Shown here: positions 1 to 8,198 of the stretch, in pieces
How the letters are laid out: the number at the start of each line of letters is the position of its first letter
Position numbering within the stretch: the stretch's first letter is position 1
Assembly: GCF_019649055.1 (NCBI RefSeq)
Contig: NW_026570230.1
Coordinates: 1,054,001-1,118,000, forward strand
From: Paramacrobiotus metropolitanus
Taxonomy: Eukaryota > Tardigrada > Eutardigrada > Parachela > Macrobiotidae
Direction: 5' to 3'
DNA: 64,000 nt
Notes under the pieces: model-generated
Databases searched by the model: none
Seen by the model: only the letters and a program-made list of their open reading frames with translations
Told to the model about the DNA's origin: nothing
Position numbers and translations under genes: made by a program

Positions 1-1737
1 GCTTATCCTATCCGTGATGATTTCGTCGATGTTCCCCTTCTTGTCCATGTACATCACGTTATATACACGGGCAATTTGGACCAACGTTGATCCACGGGGA
101 TTCCTACTGTATCCGATGCACCGTGCAATTCTAGTCGGTGTATCGTCCGCATTCCTGGCGGCTGCACTTTTAAGTGCTTTGATGAGGTCCGGTGGAAGCA
201 GTTCGGCCGTCCGTCCCCATTGTCGGTGAACGGCTACTGCTAATCCGAAATCCAAAGTCCAGGCGACGATCTGCATCATGAGTTGATGCGTCAACCATTT
301 TCCGGTTTCGCCTCCGACTTGGATGTTATTGGACAGGTCTCGGACCAAGGACTGGTAAATGTCCACGCCGTTTTTCCTGGCGTTTTCGATGCTCCTTACA
401 ACTTCGACGTGTACTCGGACGGTACGGATTAATGTATCGACCGGGTCATCCGGCTGTTCGTCCGGAAGGCGCTCGCGCTCGTCATCTGGGGCTGGCCACT
501 GTGATTCGTCCGTGTCCGCTCCATGGTCGAACATTTCCTTCAGGTCGCCTTTAAATCCTTCGTAAGGGTCACCTTCTCCGTGGTCGGAGATTGAGTCCTT
601 TTCCTCGATGTCCGAGATCTGATCGGATTCCACATCGGATTGTTGCTTGGATGTGGAGGGCTGGGGTTGTTCGACCGGAGTCGGCGGTTTTGGTGGGTTC
701 CGTAGCCGACCTCCTGAAGTCTTAGCCGGCTTTGTGCCGGTCCGCTCCATGACTTCTTTGAATTTTCGCTCAACCGCATCCTTGTCGTGCGGTTGTTGAG
801 CTTTCTCCTTTTGCTCGGTCCTTTGTGGGCCGGCATCCGAAATATCCAAGTCATCGGATGACTTGTGCCGCTTGGCCGGATTAGGCTTCGGCGTCTTTAC
901 CGTAGAGTCCGACTTCGGTTTGGTCGTCTCTTTGGCCTCCGACTTTACTGGTTTCTTCTGAGTTTCCGTCGGTTGCGGCTTAGCGGGTTGTTTCGCTGCT
1001 TCCTTCTTGGCCTTCCGATTATCCTTGTGGGATTTCGCGGAATTGGCCGAGTTGATGACCCGTGTGTCCAGATCATCGTTGATCTGGACGGAAGGTTGTC
1101 TGGTTGGAGGAGGGACTTTCATCTTGACGGATTGCTGTGCCGTCTTCTTGGTCGACTTGGGTTCCGAAGCGCTGACCTTGTGTGGAGTCGGCGTAGCCGC
1201 TTGTAGGGCTTTAGGTCGACTCTTTTCCGCTCGGTAATGTTCTCCCATACGTTTCATAACGTCGGCCATCTTCTCGGTAAGCCGGTCGTGGTCACGCCGA
1301 GCTTCTGTGGTGTTTCCGAGTATGCTGGCACGTCGGATTCTCAATGAGTGCCAGAGTTCCCTATCCTCCGGGTATGCCATGTCGATGCAGGCATCCTGTT
1401 CCGACCTTGTCAAGTCCTTCACATGTTGTAAGGCTGGGTCGTCATGGAATTCGCGCGATGAGTCCTGAGGTGGTTTCTCCTTAGCCGTACTCCGTTTGGT
1501 CGGTATGTTTACCGATTCCTTTGCCGACTCGTTCGTTCGAGACTCGTCAATTGTTAGACGTGGGCCGGAGTGTACCGAGGTCGGTTCGTCCCTTTGTGGT
1601 GACGTTTCGACCGTTGTTTCGACTCGCGCTTCCGAAGGGGATGTGTGTCCATCGCGTCTTCGGTTTTCTTCGGTTTCGTCGGGGTATTCCGAGGTGTAAA
1701 CCTGAGTGGTTTTTCCATTGTCGGTTGACTCGGCAGC
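1..1737 (-). CDS. Retroelement accessory ORF 4, partial (no stop in window)
   Basis: A minus-strand frame is open from just after a TAA at 1740-1738 to the first base of the window, at least 579 codons. The first ATG comes about 120 codons in (IDMAYPEDREL region), yet the sequence before it already looks coding. Entry may therefore be by frameshift from the overlapping ORF that ends at 1554. The first part is charged and helical, then a Lys/Pro/Gln-rich stretch follows, then an acidic stretch. The part nearest base 1 looks globular, with the segments WTLDFGLAVAVHRQW and RIARCIGYSRNPRG. I recognise no family. It belongs to the retroelement because strand, base composition and style match its neighbours. 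It is not an envelope gene by sight: no signal peptide or membrane segment is visible in the part seen. Confidence 0.6.
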
Positions 1738-3842
1738 TTAGTCGGCTGGGATGCTGATCGGGTCGGCGAAATTTGTTTTACCGGCGATCTGCCTCGTTTC
1801 GGCGTGGATCCCTTCGGTGGTGTCGCTGCCTTCCGTTGAATGGAGTCATCGGAGTCAACGTCGTCCGCATTCTCCTCATCTTCACTACTATCCGACATTG
1901 TTATCGGAATCTTCTCGGTTACCTCTTCTCCGGGCCGAGGTTGAATCTCCAGTGTGTAGGCGCCCGGGTTGATGCTAGGATTACGGAGACGTTGGATCGT
2001 CTGGATCATGTTAGAGTCCAGCGGGAGTTGTCGTAACTCCTGCTTTCCGCATCTTAGAGTCACCAACCGTCGCAGGACTTTGTCCCTATCCTGGATCGTA
2101 GCATGGATCTTCTGGGCCGTTTGGGTCTGTTGCTCGTCGGTCATGGTCCGATCTCGGATACCTCCTTGAAGTTGTGCTTCGTAAAGTATCCGTTGAAGAT
2201 CCAATGTTTTAGCTTGGCTAACCAACTTCTTGTGGATGCCGGGAGTAAATAAGGCCTTCGCTCCCATCACTTTCCGTGACGGGCTCGGCTTCTCTTCAGC
2301 CGGTGGTAAGGAAGACGGAGTCGCCTTCAGGATTTCCAAGAGTCGTTCCTTGGTCCTGACTGGTGATGGCGACTTTGACGGGAAGAGACGCCTGCGTGGA
2401 CCGTGCTCTTCAATGTTGTCCGTCAGTTTCGGCTTCCTAGCGAATTTCGGTGAGTTTGATCCGCCAGGTTGGAGAACGAGTCGACCGTCGGGTGTTCGTT
2501 CACTCTGCGGTTCTCTTTGTGAGAGCCCAGGTAACGTTGTAGGTCGTTCCAAAGGTTTAGGTCGGGTTACTTCTGTTGTTCCGACTTCCTCCGAAGTATC
2601 CATCGGTTCATCCTCGCCTTCAAGTCCAGGTACCGGTACTTCGTCCATCGGCTCGTCTTGGTGACTCACCGGTGGAACTACCTGTGTCGGTTTGACAGGT
2701 TGTACCTTAGGCTTCTTAGCGGAGGGCGGCCTCTTCGGCTTACGTTGCACTTCCGCTTCCTTCCGCTTGTAGAAGTCGTCTACGAAGGACTGAATCATGG
2801 CCGTCAGGGTTTGCAGCCGTTCCTGATTCTTTACCGACCACACTGTTGTTGGTCGGAGGATAAATCGGGCTTCCTTGGCGTTGTTCTCCAAGTGTCCGAG
2901 ATTGATATCGATCTGACAGTATTGCGGACTCCGTTGGTCGGTCTCGTCCATCATCTTTCGAAGTTCGACGATGACAGCGTCCGCTCGCAGTAACTGTGTG
3001 TTGACTGCTTTTGCCCATTCAAGGTCGGGTTTGGCTGGTGGGGCTGGAGGTGGAAGTCGGACAGAATCGAAACTCGGTTTCCGAGCCGACTGGATCTTTG
3101 TGATCCGCGACGGTCGACCTTCAGTCATGGCGTTTGTTGCCAAGCTGGTCGATTCCTGTTCTTTGTCCCGTTCCTTCTCTTCCTCGTATTCGTTCACCCT
3201 TGTTTCCAACCATGAGGTCGTTCGGATTAGGTGTTGTCGAGTCCTCATCGTTTGTGGGGCGTCCGGATGACATAGTCGTCGTATAAACCGGGCATTGTTT
3301 CCCCACGCTAGGATATCTCGATCCAAGTCGTTCGCTTCTTGGCTGTTATCTTCACAAAAATTTCTGCGGGCTCTCATCTCTGTGATGAGTTCCGCTACTC
3401 TAGTCAATAGTTTGACTATATGTGGCGCGACCGTGTTCGGCAGTTCATCCGTGTCCGGTATGGCTTCCATGATTCGGGCTTCCGTGGCCGGAGACATGGG
3501 CCGATCGGCCATTTCCATCGGTTTCGGTTGGGCCAAGCCTGCTGTTGAGGTCGGCTGGGATTGAATCCGAGCTGTTGTCGAAGTCGGCTGACTCGAGGTG
3601 TTCGGCTGTTGCGAACCGGGTGCGTGTTGTTCCGCTTTCCGTTGTTCCTCGAGTTCCTTTCGCCGTAAGATTTCGAGGTCGGTTTGCACATCCTGGATGT
3701 GCATCTGGAGACTTAATTTGATCTTCGATTGCCGTCCGGATGTTGCGGATGGTCGGATCTGTTCCGTCCATGTTATCAACTTGGCGTTGCAAGCTATCGG
3801 CAATCCTTTGTGTACGAGCCAACTTGTCGTTAAGGGCTTCAC
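1554..3842 (-). CDS. Retroelement accessory ORF 3, coiled-coil modules and Pro-rich linkers
   Basis: This is a 762-codon minus frame. The only initiator at its far end is GTG, and its first 40 or so codons look non-coding. Convincing protein begins near 3,711 (LQMHIQDVQTDLEIL), exactly where the preceding ORF loses its module pattern, so the two probably form one product joined across a +1 shift. Downstream are two charged helical modules separated by Pro/Thr/Lys linkers. One carries ITEMRARRNF and another has RADAVIVELRKMMDE followed by SPQYCQIDINLGHLE. Further on are an acidic stretch with PMDEVPVPGLEGEDEPMD and a last helical module with RILYEAQLQGGIRDR. The C-terminus is basic. No enzyme motif, signal peptide or membrane segment is visible. 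A structural or nucleic-acid-binding role within the particle would be guesswork. Confidence 0.6.
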   Translation of the reverse strand: MKPLTTSWLVHKGLPIACNAKLITWTEQIRPSATSGRQSKIKLSLQMHIQDVQTDLEILRRKELEEQRKAEQHAPGSQQPNTSSQPTSTTARIQSQPTSTAGLAQPKPMEMADRPMSPATEARIMEAIPDTDELPNTVAPHIVKLLTRVAELITEMRARRNFCEDNSQEANDLDRDILAWGNNARFIRRLCHPDAPQTMRTRQHLIRTTSWLETRVNEYEEEKERDKEQESTSLATNAMTEGRPSRITKIQSARKPSFDSVRLPPPAPPAKPDLEWAKAVNTQLLRADAVIVELRKMMDETDQRSPQYCQIDINLGHLENNAKEARFILRPTTVWSVKNQERLQTLTAMIQSFVDDFYKRKEAEVQRKPKRPPSAKKPKVQPVKPTQVVPPVSHQDEPMDEVPVPGLEGEDEPMDTSEEVGTTEVTRPKPLERPTTLPGLSQREPQSERTPDGRLVLQPGGSNSPKFARKPKLTDNIEEHGPRRRLFPSKSPSPVRTKERLLEILKATPSSLPPAEEKPSPSRKVMGAKALFTPGIHKKLVSQAKTLDLQRILYEAQLQGGIRDRTMTDEQQTQTAQKIHATIQDRDKVLRRLVTLRCGKQELRQLPLDSNMIQTIQRLRNPSINPGAYTLEIQPRPGEEVTEKIPITMSDSSEDEENADDVDSDDSIQRKAATPPKGSTPKRGRSPVKQISPTRSASQPTKLPSQPTMEKPLRFTPRNTPTKPKKTEDAMDTHPLRKRESKQRSKRHHKGTNRPRYTPAHV

Positions 3843-5568
3843 GCTTTTCTGCCAATGTGGGCTCGAGCGGTTGTTGCGAAGCAGTCGGCTGCGGCTGAGT
3901 GGAAGTCGGCTGAACCCTTTGTGGGTTAGCCTCTAAAATTTTCCACAAGTCTTCGACCCGCCTTGAGCAGATGCTATACTGCTGGTCCAAGGCGTCGCGC
4001 ATTTGCTTCTCCATGGCGTTATTCGGGTCGAGTTCCCGGAGTTGTCTTCCGAGCTTCTCCATGACGTCGACCGCTTCTCGGTACTGATTCTCGACTTCAC
4101 CGATGTCGACTGCCTTTGGTTCGGCTGCCTCGGCGAAAGGGAGTTCGACGTCGAGTCCAGGTGATGGGACTGGAGAAGGTGTTTTCCTACGAGCTGGTAC
4201 TGGCGCTCCCGCTTTGTTCGGGTTTGCCAAGTACTGCTTAACATGATCGATCACCGACTGAAGTGCTTCAATTAGCCGGTCCCGGTTCGGACCCGGCGGT
4301 GGAATTCCCCATGAGCCTAGAGTATCGGCCCAATCCAACTCGAGTCGTAGTGCTCGGTCGATCCGGGTGAGGTCGGTTTCCTCTTGTTCCGTTAGGGTTC
4401 CACTAAGTCGGTGGTGAAAGATGTCGGCTAAATCCTGTCCGGCTTGTGAAATTATATCCAAGTTACCGGTCAAGTTTTCCATTGGTGTCGTGCCGACTAG
4501 AGTCATCACCGCTGTCGTAGTCGGTGCTGCTCGGCGAGGTGGCGACGGCGTGGCGATCCGAGTGTACTCGGGTTCCGCGTTGAGGATCTCTGTGATCCGC
4601 TCAACTACCGACCTGAGTTGTCGTTCGTCGACTTCGGTCGGTTCTTCTTTGCGGAGTAAGTCGTCTGCCTTTTTCAAGTAGGCTGTCAAGTCGTTCATCT
4701 TCTGCCGTGCCACTCTCAGAGTTTCGCCGTCCGTTGGCGTATTTTGTACGAACGTTCGCTGGAGGTCTTCCAGTAAGTCCCATCCGTCGGTAATTATGGA
4801 GGACATCTTTTCTCTGCGGCTTTTCCGCATTGCCGAGTGCGTCTCCGCCGCCGATGAGGTCGACGGTAATGCGTCCAAGGTTTCCGTGTCAGAGTCCTGT
4901 GGTCGATGTTGACCCCGTGACTCTGGTCGGCGTTGGCTTCGGCTATATTCCCGCAGTTGGTTTATACCATTCATTACGAATTGGAAATGAACTCCCGGTT
5001 CGACCGTGCCTGGTTGTATCAGGTTCCTCACAAGTTGTATGTGAGTGGCGAACTCGGAAGTTATCCTCTGCACGTTCGGCTCGAGTCCTCTTTCGGCGCG
5101 TTGCTGAATCCGTTTAAGGGTGTCTTCCGCCTCCTGTATAGCGGATCCACCGTAGAGGATTATCCGGTCGGATGATGGAGATTTCGCCGTTACGACCTGT
5201 GTGGTCGTCGGCGGAGGCGATGATATCGGTGAAGTCACGACGGCTCCCGGTATTAACGTCGTCGGTTGGACGTTATCCGTCAGTAAGGACGGAAGTTTCT
5301 CCGCCGAGATAGCCGTCTTCACCTGATCCATAACTGTTCGGAGTCGGTGTTTGTCCACCTCTGTGGTGGGCAAACCGTACCGAGTAAGATCTTCAGTTAG
5401 CCCTATGTGGGCTATGAGATCGTTAATTTTCCGAACTGGATCTAATTCGGTAGGATCCCGGGTTCCGTCAGCTATACGTCCGTAGATCGTCTGAAGAGCT
5501 TCTTTGCCTTCGAGGATGGTTTTCCAGACCTCTGTCGTCTGGTCATCCTGTCCGATCTGAAATGCCAT
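3445..5568 (-). CDS. Retroelement accessory ORF 2, repeated helical modules
   Basis: The frame starts at an ATG (MAFQIGQDDQTTEVW) 99 bp after the stop of the previous ORF and runs 707 codons. At least four related helical modules of about 70-100 residues can be picked out. They begin near WKTILEGKEALQTI, AIQEAEDTLKRIQQ, IITDGWDLLEDLQR and DIISQAGQDLADIF, and two of them end in similar helices (LRTVMDQVKTAI, LRSVVERITEIL). A second module type follows (QLRELDPNNAMEKQMRDAL and QVDNMDGTDPTIRNIRTAI). Linkers carry TTTQVV or TTTAVM peptides. After IEDQIK (about 3,711) the reading loses this character while the overlapping frame picks it up, so the last 90 codons are probably not native. Function unknown. 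Nothing resembles env, an integrase or a protease. Confidence 0.65.
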   Translation of the reverse strand: MAFQIGQDDQTTEVWKTILEGKEALQTIYGRIADGTRDPTELDPVRKINDLIAHIGLTEDLTRYGLPTTEVDKHRLRTVMDQVKTAISAEKLPSLLTDNVQPTTLIPGAVVTSPISSPPPTTTQVVTAKSPSSDRIILYGGSAIQEAEDTLKRIQQRAERGLEPNVQRITSEFATHIQLVRNLIQPGTVEPGVHFQFVMNGINQLREYSRSQRRPESRGQHRPQDSDTETLDALPSTSSAAETHSAMRKSRREKMSSIITDGWDLLEDLQRTFVQNTPTDGETLRVARQKMNDLTAYLKKADDLLRKEEPTEVDERQLRSVVERITEILNAEPEYTRIATPSPPRRAAPTTTAVMTLVGTTPMENLTGNLDIISQAGQDLADIFHHRLSGTLTEQEETDLTRIDRALRLELDWADTLGSWGIPPPGPNRDRLIEALQSVIDHVKQYLANPNKAGAPVPARRKTPSPVPSPGLDVELPFAEAAEPKAVDIGEVENQYREAVDVMEKLGRQLRELDPNNAMEKQMRDALDQQYSICSRRVEDLWKILEANPQRVQPTSTQPQPTASQQPLEPTLAEKREALNDKLARTQRIADSLQRQVDNMDGTDPTIRNIRTAIEDQIKSPDAHPGCANRPRNLTAKGTRGTTESGTTRTRFATAEHLESADFDNSSDSIPADLNSRLGPTETDGNGRSAHVSGHGSPNHGSHTGHG

Positions 5569-5667
5569 CGCATGATACCGGGGCTGGGGAACCTGTTGTT
5601 CGGCTCCTCCTGTTTGGCTCTGGATTATCTGTCTAATCCTCCGGTAATGTATGTTTAGTCGAATGGC

Positions 5668-8022
5668 CTAATCGTCTGTGGTTATGCCGCCGTCCTGCTC
5701 GGCGAGTTTGCGGGCGATCCGTAAACTCCGGTAAAGGTCGTTTACCAACGCTGCTCTGTTGGTTACGGCGATCAAGTCGCCGCCTTGCGTCATCCTCACT
5801 TCATCGAGGATTCGATCTCCCGTTCGGATAGCGGCCTGTACTTCTGCCAATGTGGGCATTTGTACGGCTTCCGACCGACGTTCGGCTGCCTCCAGGTTCT
5901 GGACGAGCTGTGGGTACAGGTTAGCTCGGTTCTGAGCGTTCCGTATCCTGTTCCGGATTGCGTTCAGTAATTCCAGACTTGTCGGCATTCCGGTCGTTAA
6001 GTAAGACTGGAGTCCTGACATGAAGTCGCGGATGGCTTTTCTGTGGCTATTGAGGTTCATTGCCTCGGTAGTTCCTGCCGGTGTATCTTCTAATACTGTA
6101 TCCATCCGACCTGTGACTATTGTAGCCATCCGCAGAAAATCCCGTAGCTCCTGCAGTGTTGGGAGCGGTTCAACGGGTGGCCCTTGTGGGGTCTGCTGTG
6201 TCGGGTTCACTTGTAAGGCCGGAACTTGGATTGGTAATAATCCTTGGCCTACGTTCCACGTCATCATGGGTGGAGGTTGGCTCTTTGGGACGACCGCTGG
6301 TTGGGTCGTCGTCGGCTGTAGGGCTCGGATTTCGTTCTCCTTCTCCGTCAACTTCTTAGTCCAATGCTCGATCAGTCCGGTATTACCCAGAACGGTTTCA
6401 GGGTAGTGTTCCTTAGTTGGGTCGAGCGTAGCCAGGCGCTTCTTCACTTCATTTATTTCGTGAAGATATTCACTGCGCTTTTGCGCTAAAGCGTCCAGCC
6501 GGGCTAGTCGGATTTCTTCATCAATCACCGCCTGTGTGGTCGGTGCTGATATTCCCGACGAGCGCAAGTTTTGTTCTTGTGCTCGTATCCACTTTTCCGA
6601 GTCGGCTGCAATGTCGACTTGTTGGTCTTCCTGTCGGCGTATTCGACGGAATTCGGCCTCGTAATTGTCCGTGTTCCGAGGGAGGCGTGCCCATGACACT
6701 CTTAGCTTTACGGCCTCTTTCATGGCCTCCTCCTTCCGGAGACGTAGTTTTCCGATCTCCAGTGAGGTTGTTCGGCCAGGCGTTTGTCGGCCTGCCGAAG
6801 TCGACGGAATTGGTTGAGACGTCGGCGTGACAACCTGTGTGGTTATCGCCGGGGGCCCTGGGTCAGGGTCTCCCAGTCTCTGGCCAACATGCCGAGCTAC
6901 CGCTTGTTGGCAGATTCGGAGGGTTTCCTTTTCTTCGGCATGAAGCTTCAAGGTGGCGTCGTTCAGACGGTTCTCGTAGTACGACAGTTCAGCCAACAAC
7001 TTCGTTCTGTATGGAGTGTGGCTCGGATCCATCTGTGAGGTCTGCGTAAGTGCTTGGCTGATCGTGTCTATGTGAGCACGAGCCAGTTTTGCCTGTTGAC
7101 GCAATTCCTCTTCCGTCCTGCCGTTAGTGTTGATTTCTTGGACGACCGCAAAAGGTGGAGGCATCGACGTTACGACCTGTGTGGTCATCGTCGAAACAGG
7201 CCCTTGTTGGCTCTGTCCTCCGACCTGACTTCTGTGTTGGTTCAGCCGGTTCATTAGATGGGTCGTCGCGTTTGGATCCATCCAGAGGTTCTGTTGTCCG
7301 GGTGGCCTAAGATGGGTCGGCGAGATCGGTGGCGTAAGCAATACTGGCCTTGGTGGCGAGATTGTGCCATCCGGGCTGACCATGCTGATCGTTGCGATTT
7401 GTGGGGGTGGCATTCCCGACGTTGGCGGGATTGATGCGAATCGCATTGCCGGTGGGCTGTATGGGAAACTACTCGGCGCCAATGTGGGCGTCGTGTAGAT
7501 CGGACCCGCTGTGTTAGCCATTCCTGGCGCCATTGTGGGCACCATGTAAATCGTTACGGGCGTGTTCGCCATCCCTGGCACCATTGTCGGTGTCGGGTAA
7601 GCTGCTCCGGTCATCATTGTTGATGCCGAGCTGGTCGGTCCGACTATTGTAGTCGGTACCGGCCACTGATAAGGTGGCATTTGGCCATGTGGGCCTGCTA
7701 CCGTTGTCGGAGTCGTCTGACTCGTTCCAGTTCCGAGGTTCCACAGACAGCCTGTGTTATCGACTGCTGTGTTCGGTGGCAAAATTTGCGGCGGTATCGC
7801 TCCACGTTGGGGCCCGACCGTAAGACCTGCTAACACATTAGCTGTTACGTTAGCTTGAGGATTGTCTACCTGCGGTAATGGCGTCTGTGTGGCCGACCGC
7901 GAATTATCCGATCGCGATGTCGAGCGATGGGTCGGGTAGGGCTGTGATCGGTTCGATCCGTTACCGCTACGTCCGCTGTTCGATCCGCTGGAAGGTGGGT
8001 CGTGTCGGCGACGACCTGACAT
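5668..8022 (-). CDS. Retroelement accessory ORF 1, Pro-rich head and helical modules
   Basis: This ORF is intact, 784 codons, starting at an ATG 176 bp after the pol stop. Residues 1-40 are Arg/Ser-rich. Residues about 110-290 are very rich in Pro, Thr and Met with short imperfect repeats (APGMANT occurs twice and VPGMANT once). From about 290 on, the protein is helical and charged. Three modules share a pattern of a helix, an Asp-Pro or Asn-Thr turn with a following Tyr, a second helix, then a TTQ-type linker. They are centred on MDPSHTPYRTKLLAEL, NTDNYEAEFRRIRRQ and LDPTKEHYPETVLGN, with linkers ITTQVVTP, PTTQAVID and TTTQPAVV. Two more helical modules end the protein. No transmembrane segment, signal peptide or zinc motif is visible. 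It may be expressed by reinitiation or from a spliced subgenomic RNA. Confidence 0.7.
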   Translation of the reverse strand: MSGRRRHDPPSSGSNSGRSGNGSNRSQPYPTHRSTSRSDNSRSATQTPLPQVDNPQANVTANVLAGLTVGPQRGAIPPQILPPNTAVDNTGCLWNLGTGTSQTTPTTVAGPHGQMPPYQWPVPTTIVGPTSSASTMMTGAAYPTPTMVPGMANTPVTIYMVPTMAPGMANTAGPIYTTPTLAPSSFPYSPPAMRFASIPPTSGMPPPQIATISMVSPDGTISPPRPVLLTPPISPTHLRPPGQQNLWMDPNATTHLMNRLNQHRSQVGGQSQQGPVSTMTTQVVTSMPPPFAVVQEINTNGRTEEELRQQAKLARAHIDTISQALTQTSQMDPSHTPYRTKLLAELSYYENRLNDATLKLHAEEKETLRICQQAVARHVGQRLGDPDPGPPAITTQVVTPTSQPIPSTSAGRQTPGRTTSLEIGKLRLRKEEAMKEAVKLRVSWARLPRNTDNYEAEFRRIRRQEDQQVDIAADSEKWIRAQEQNLRSSGISAPTTQAVIDEEIRLARLDALAQKRSEYLHEINEVKKRLATLDPTKEHYPETVLGNTGLIEHWTKKLTEKENEIRALQPTTTQPAVVPKSQPPPMMTWNVGQGLLPIQVPALQVNPTQQTPQGPPVEPLPTLQELRDFLRMATIVTGRMDTVLEDTPAGTTEAMNLNSHRKAIRDFMSGLQSYLTTGMPTSLELLNAIRNRIRNAQNRANLYPQLVQNLEAAERRSEAVQMPTLAEVQAAIRTGDRILDEVRMTQGGDLIAVTNRAALVNDLYRSLRIARKLAEQDGGITTDD

Positions 8023-8198
8023 TGTTGCTTGCTGTCAAGGAGAGGAAATACGGCGCGTTAGAATTCTACCAACTCCCGTACATTCAACTGAAGATGTTCC
8101 GGTCAACTGAAGAGATTCCATTTCGACACCAAAGGTCCATCTATACCTAGCTACTGTTAAGCTATCTAAAACTTATTCTAAGTTTTACGGCTATGGCC

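Noticed and set aside
1-8022. Accessory ORFs as an envelope gene
   Set aside because: No signal peptide, transmembrane anchor, furin-like site or cysteine pattern is visible; the ORFs are hydrophilic and helical.
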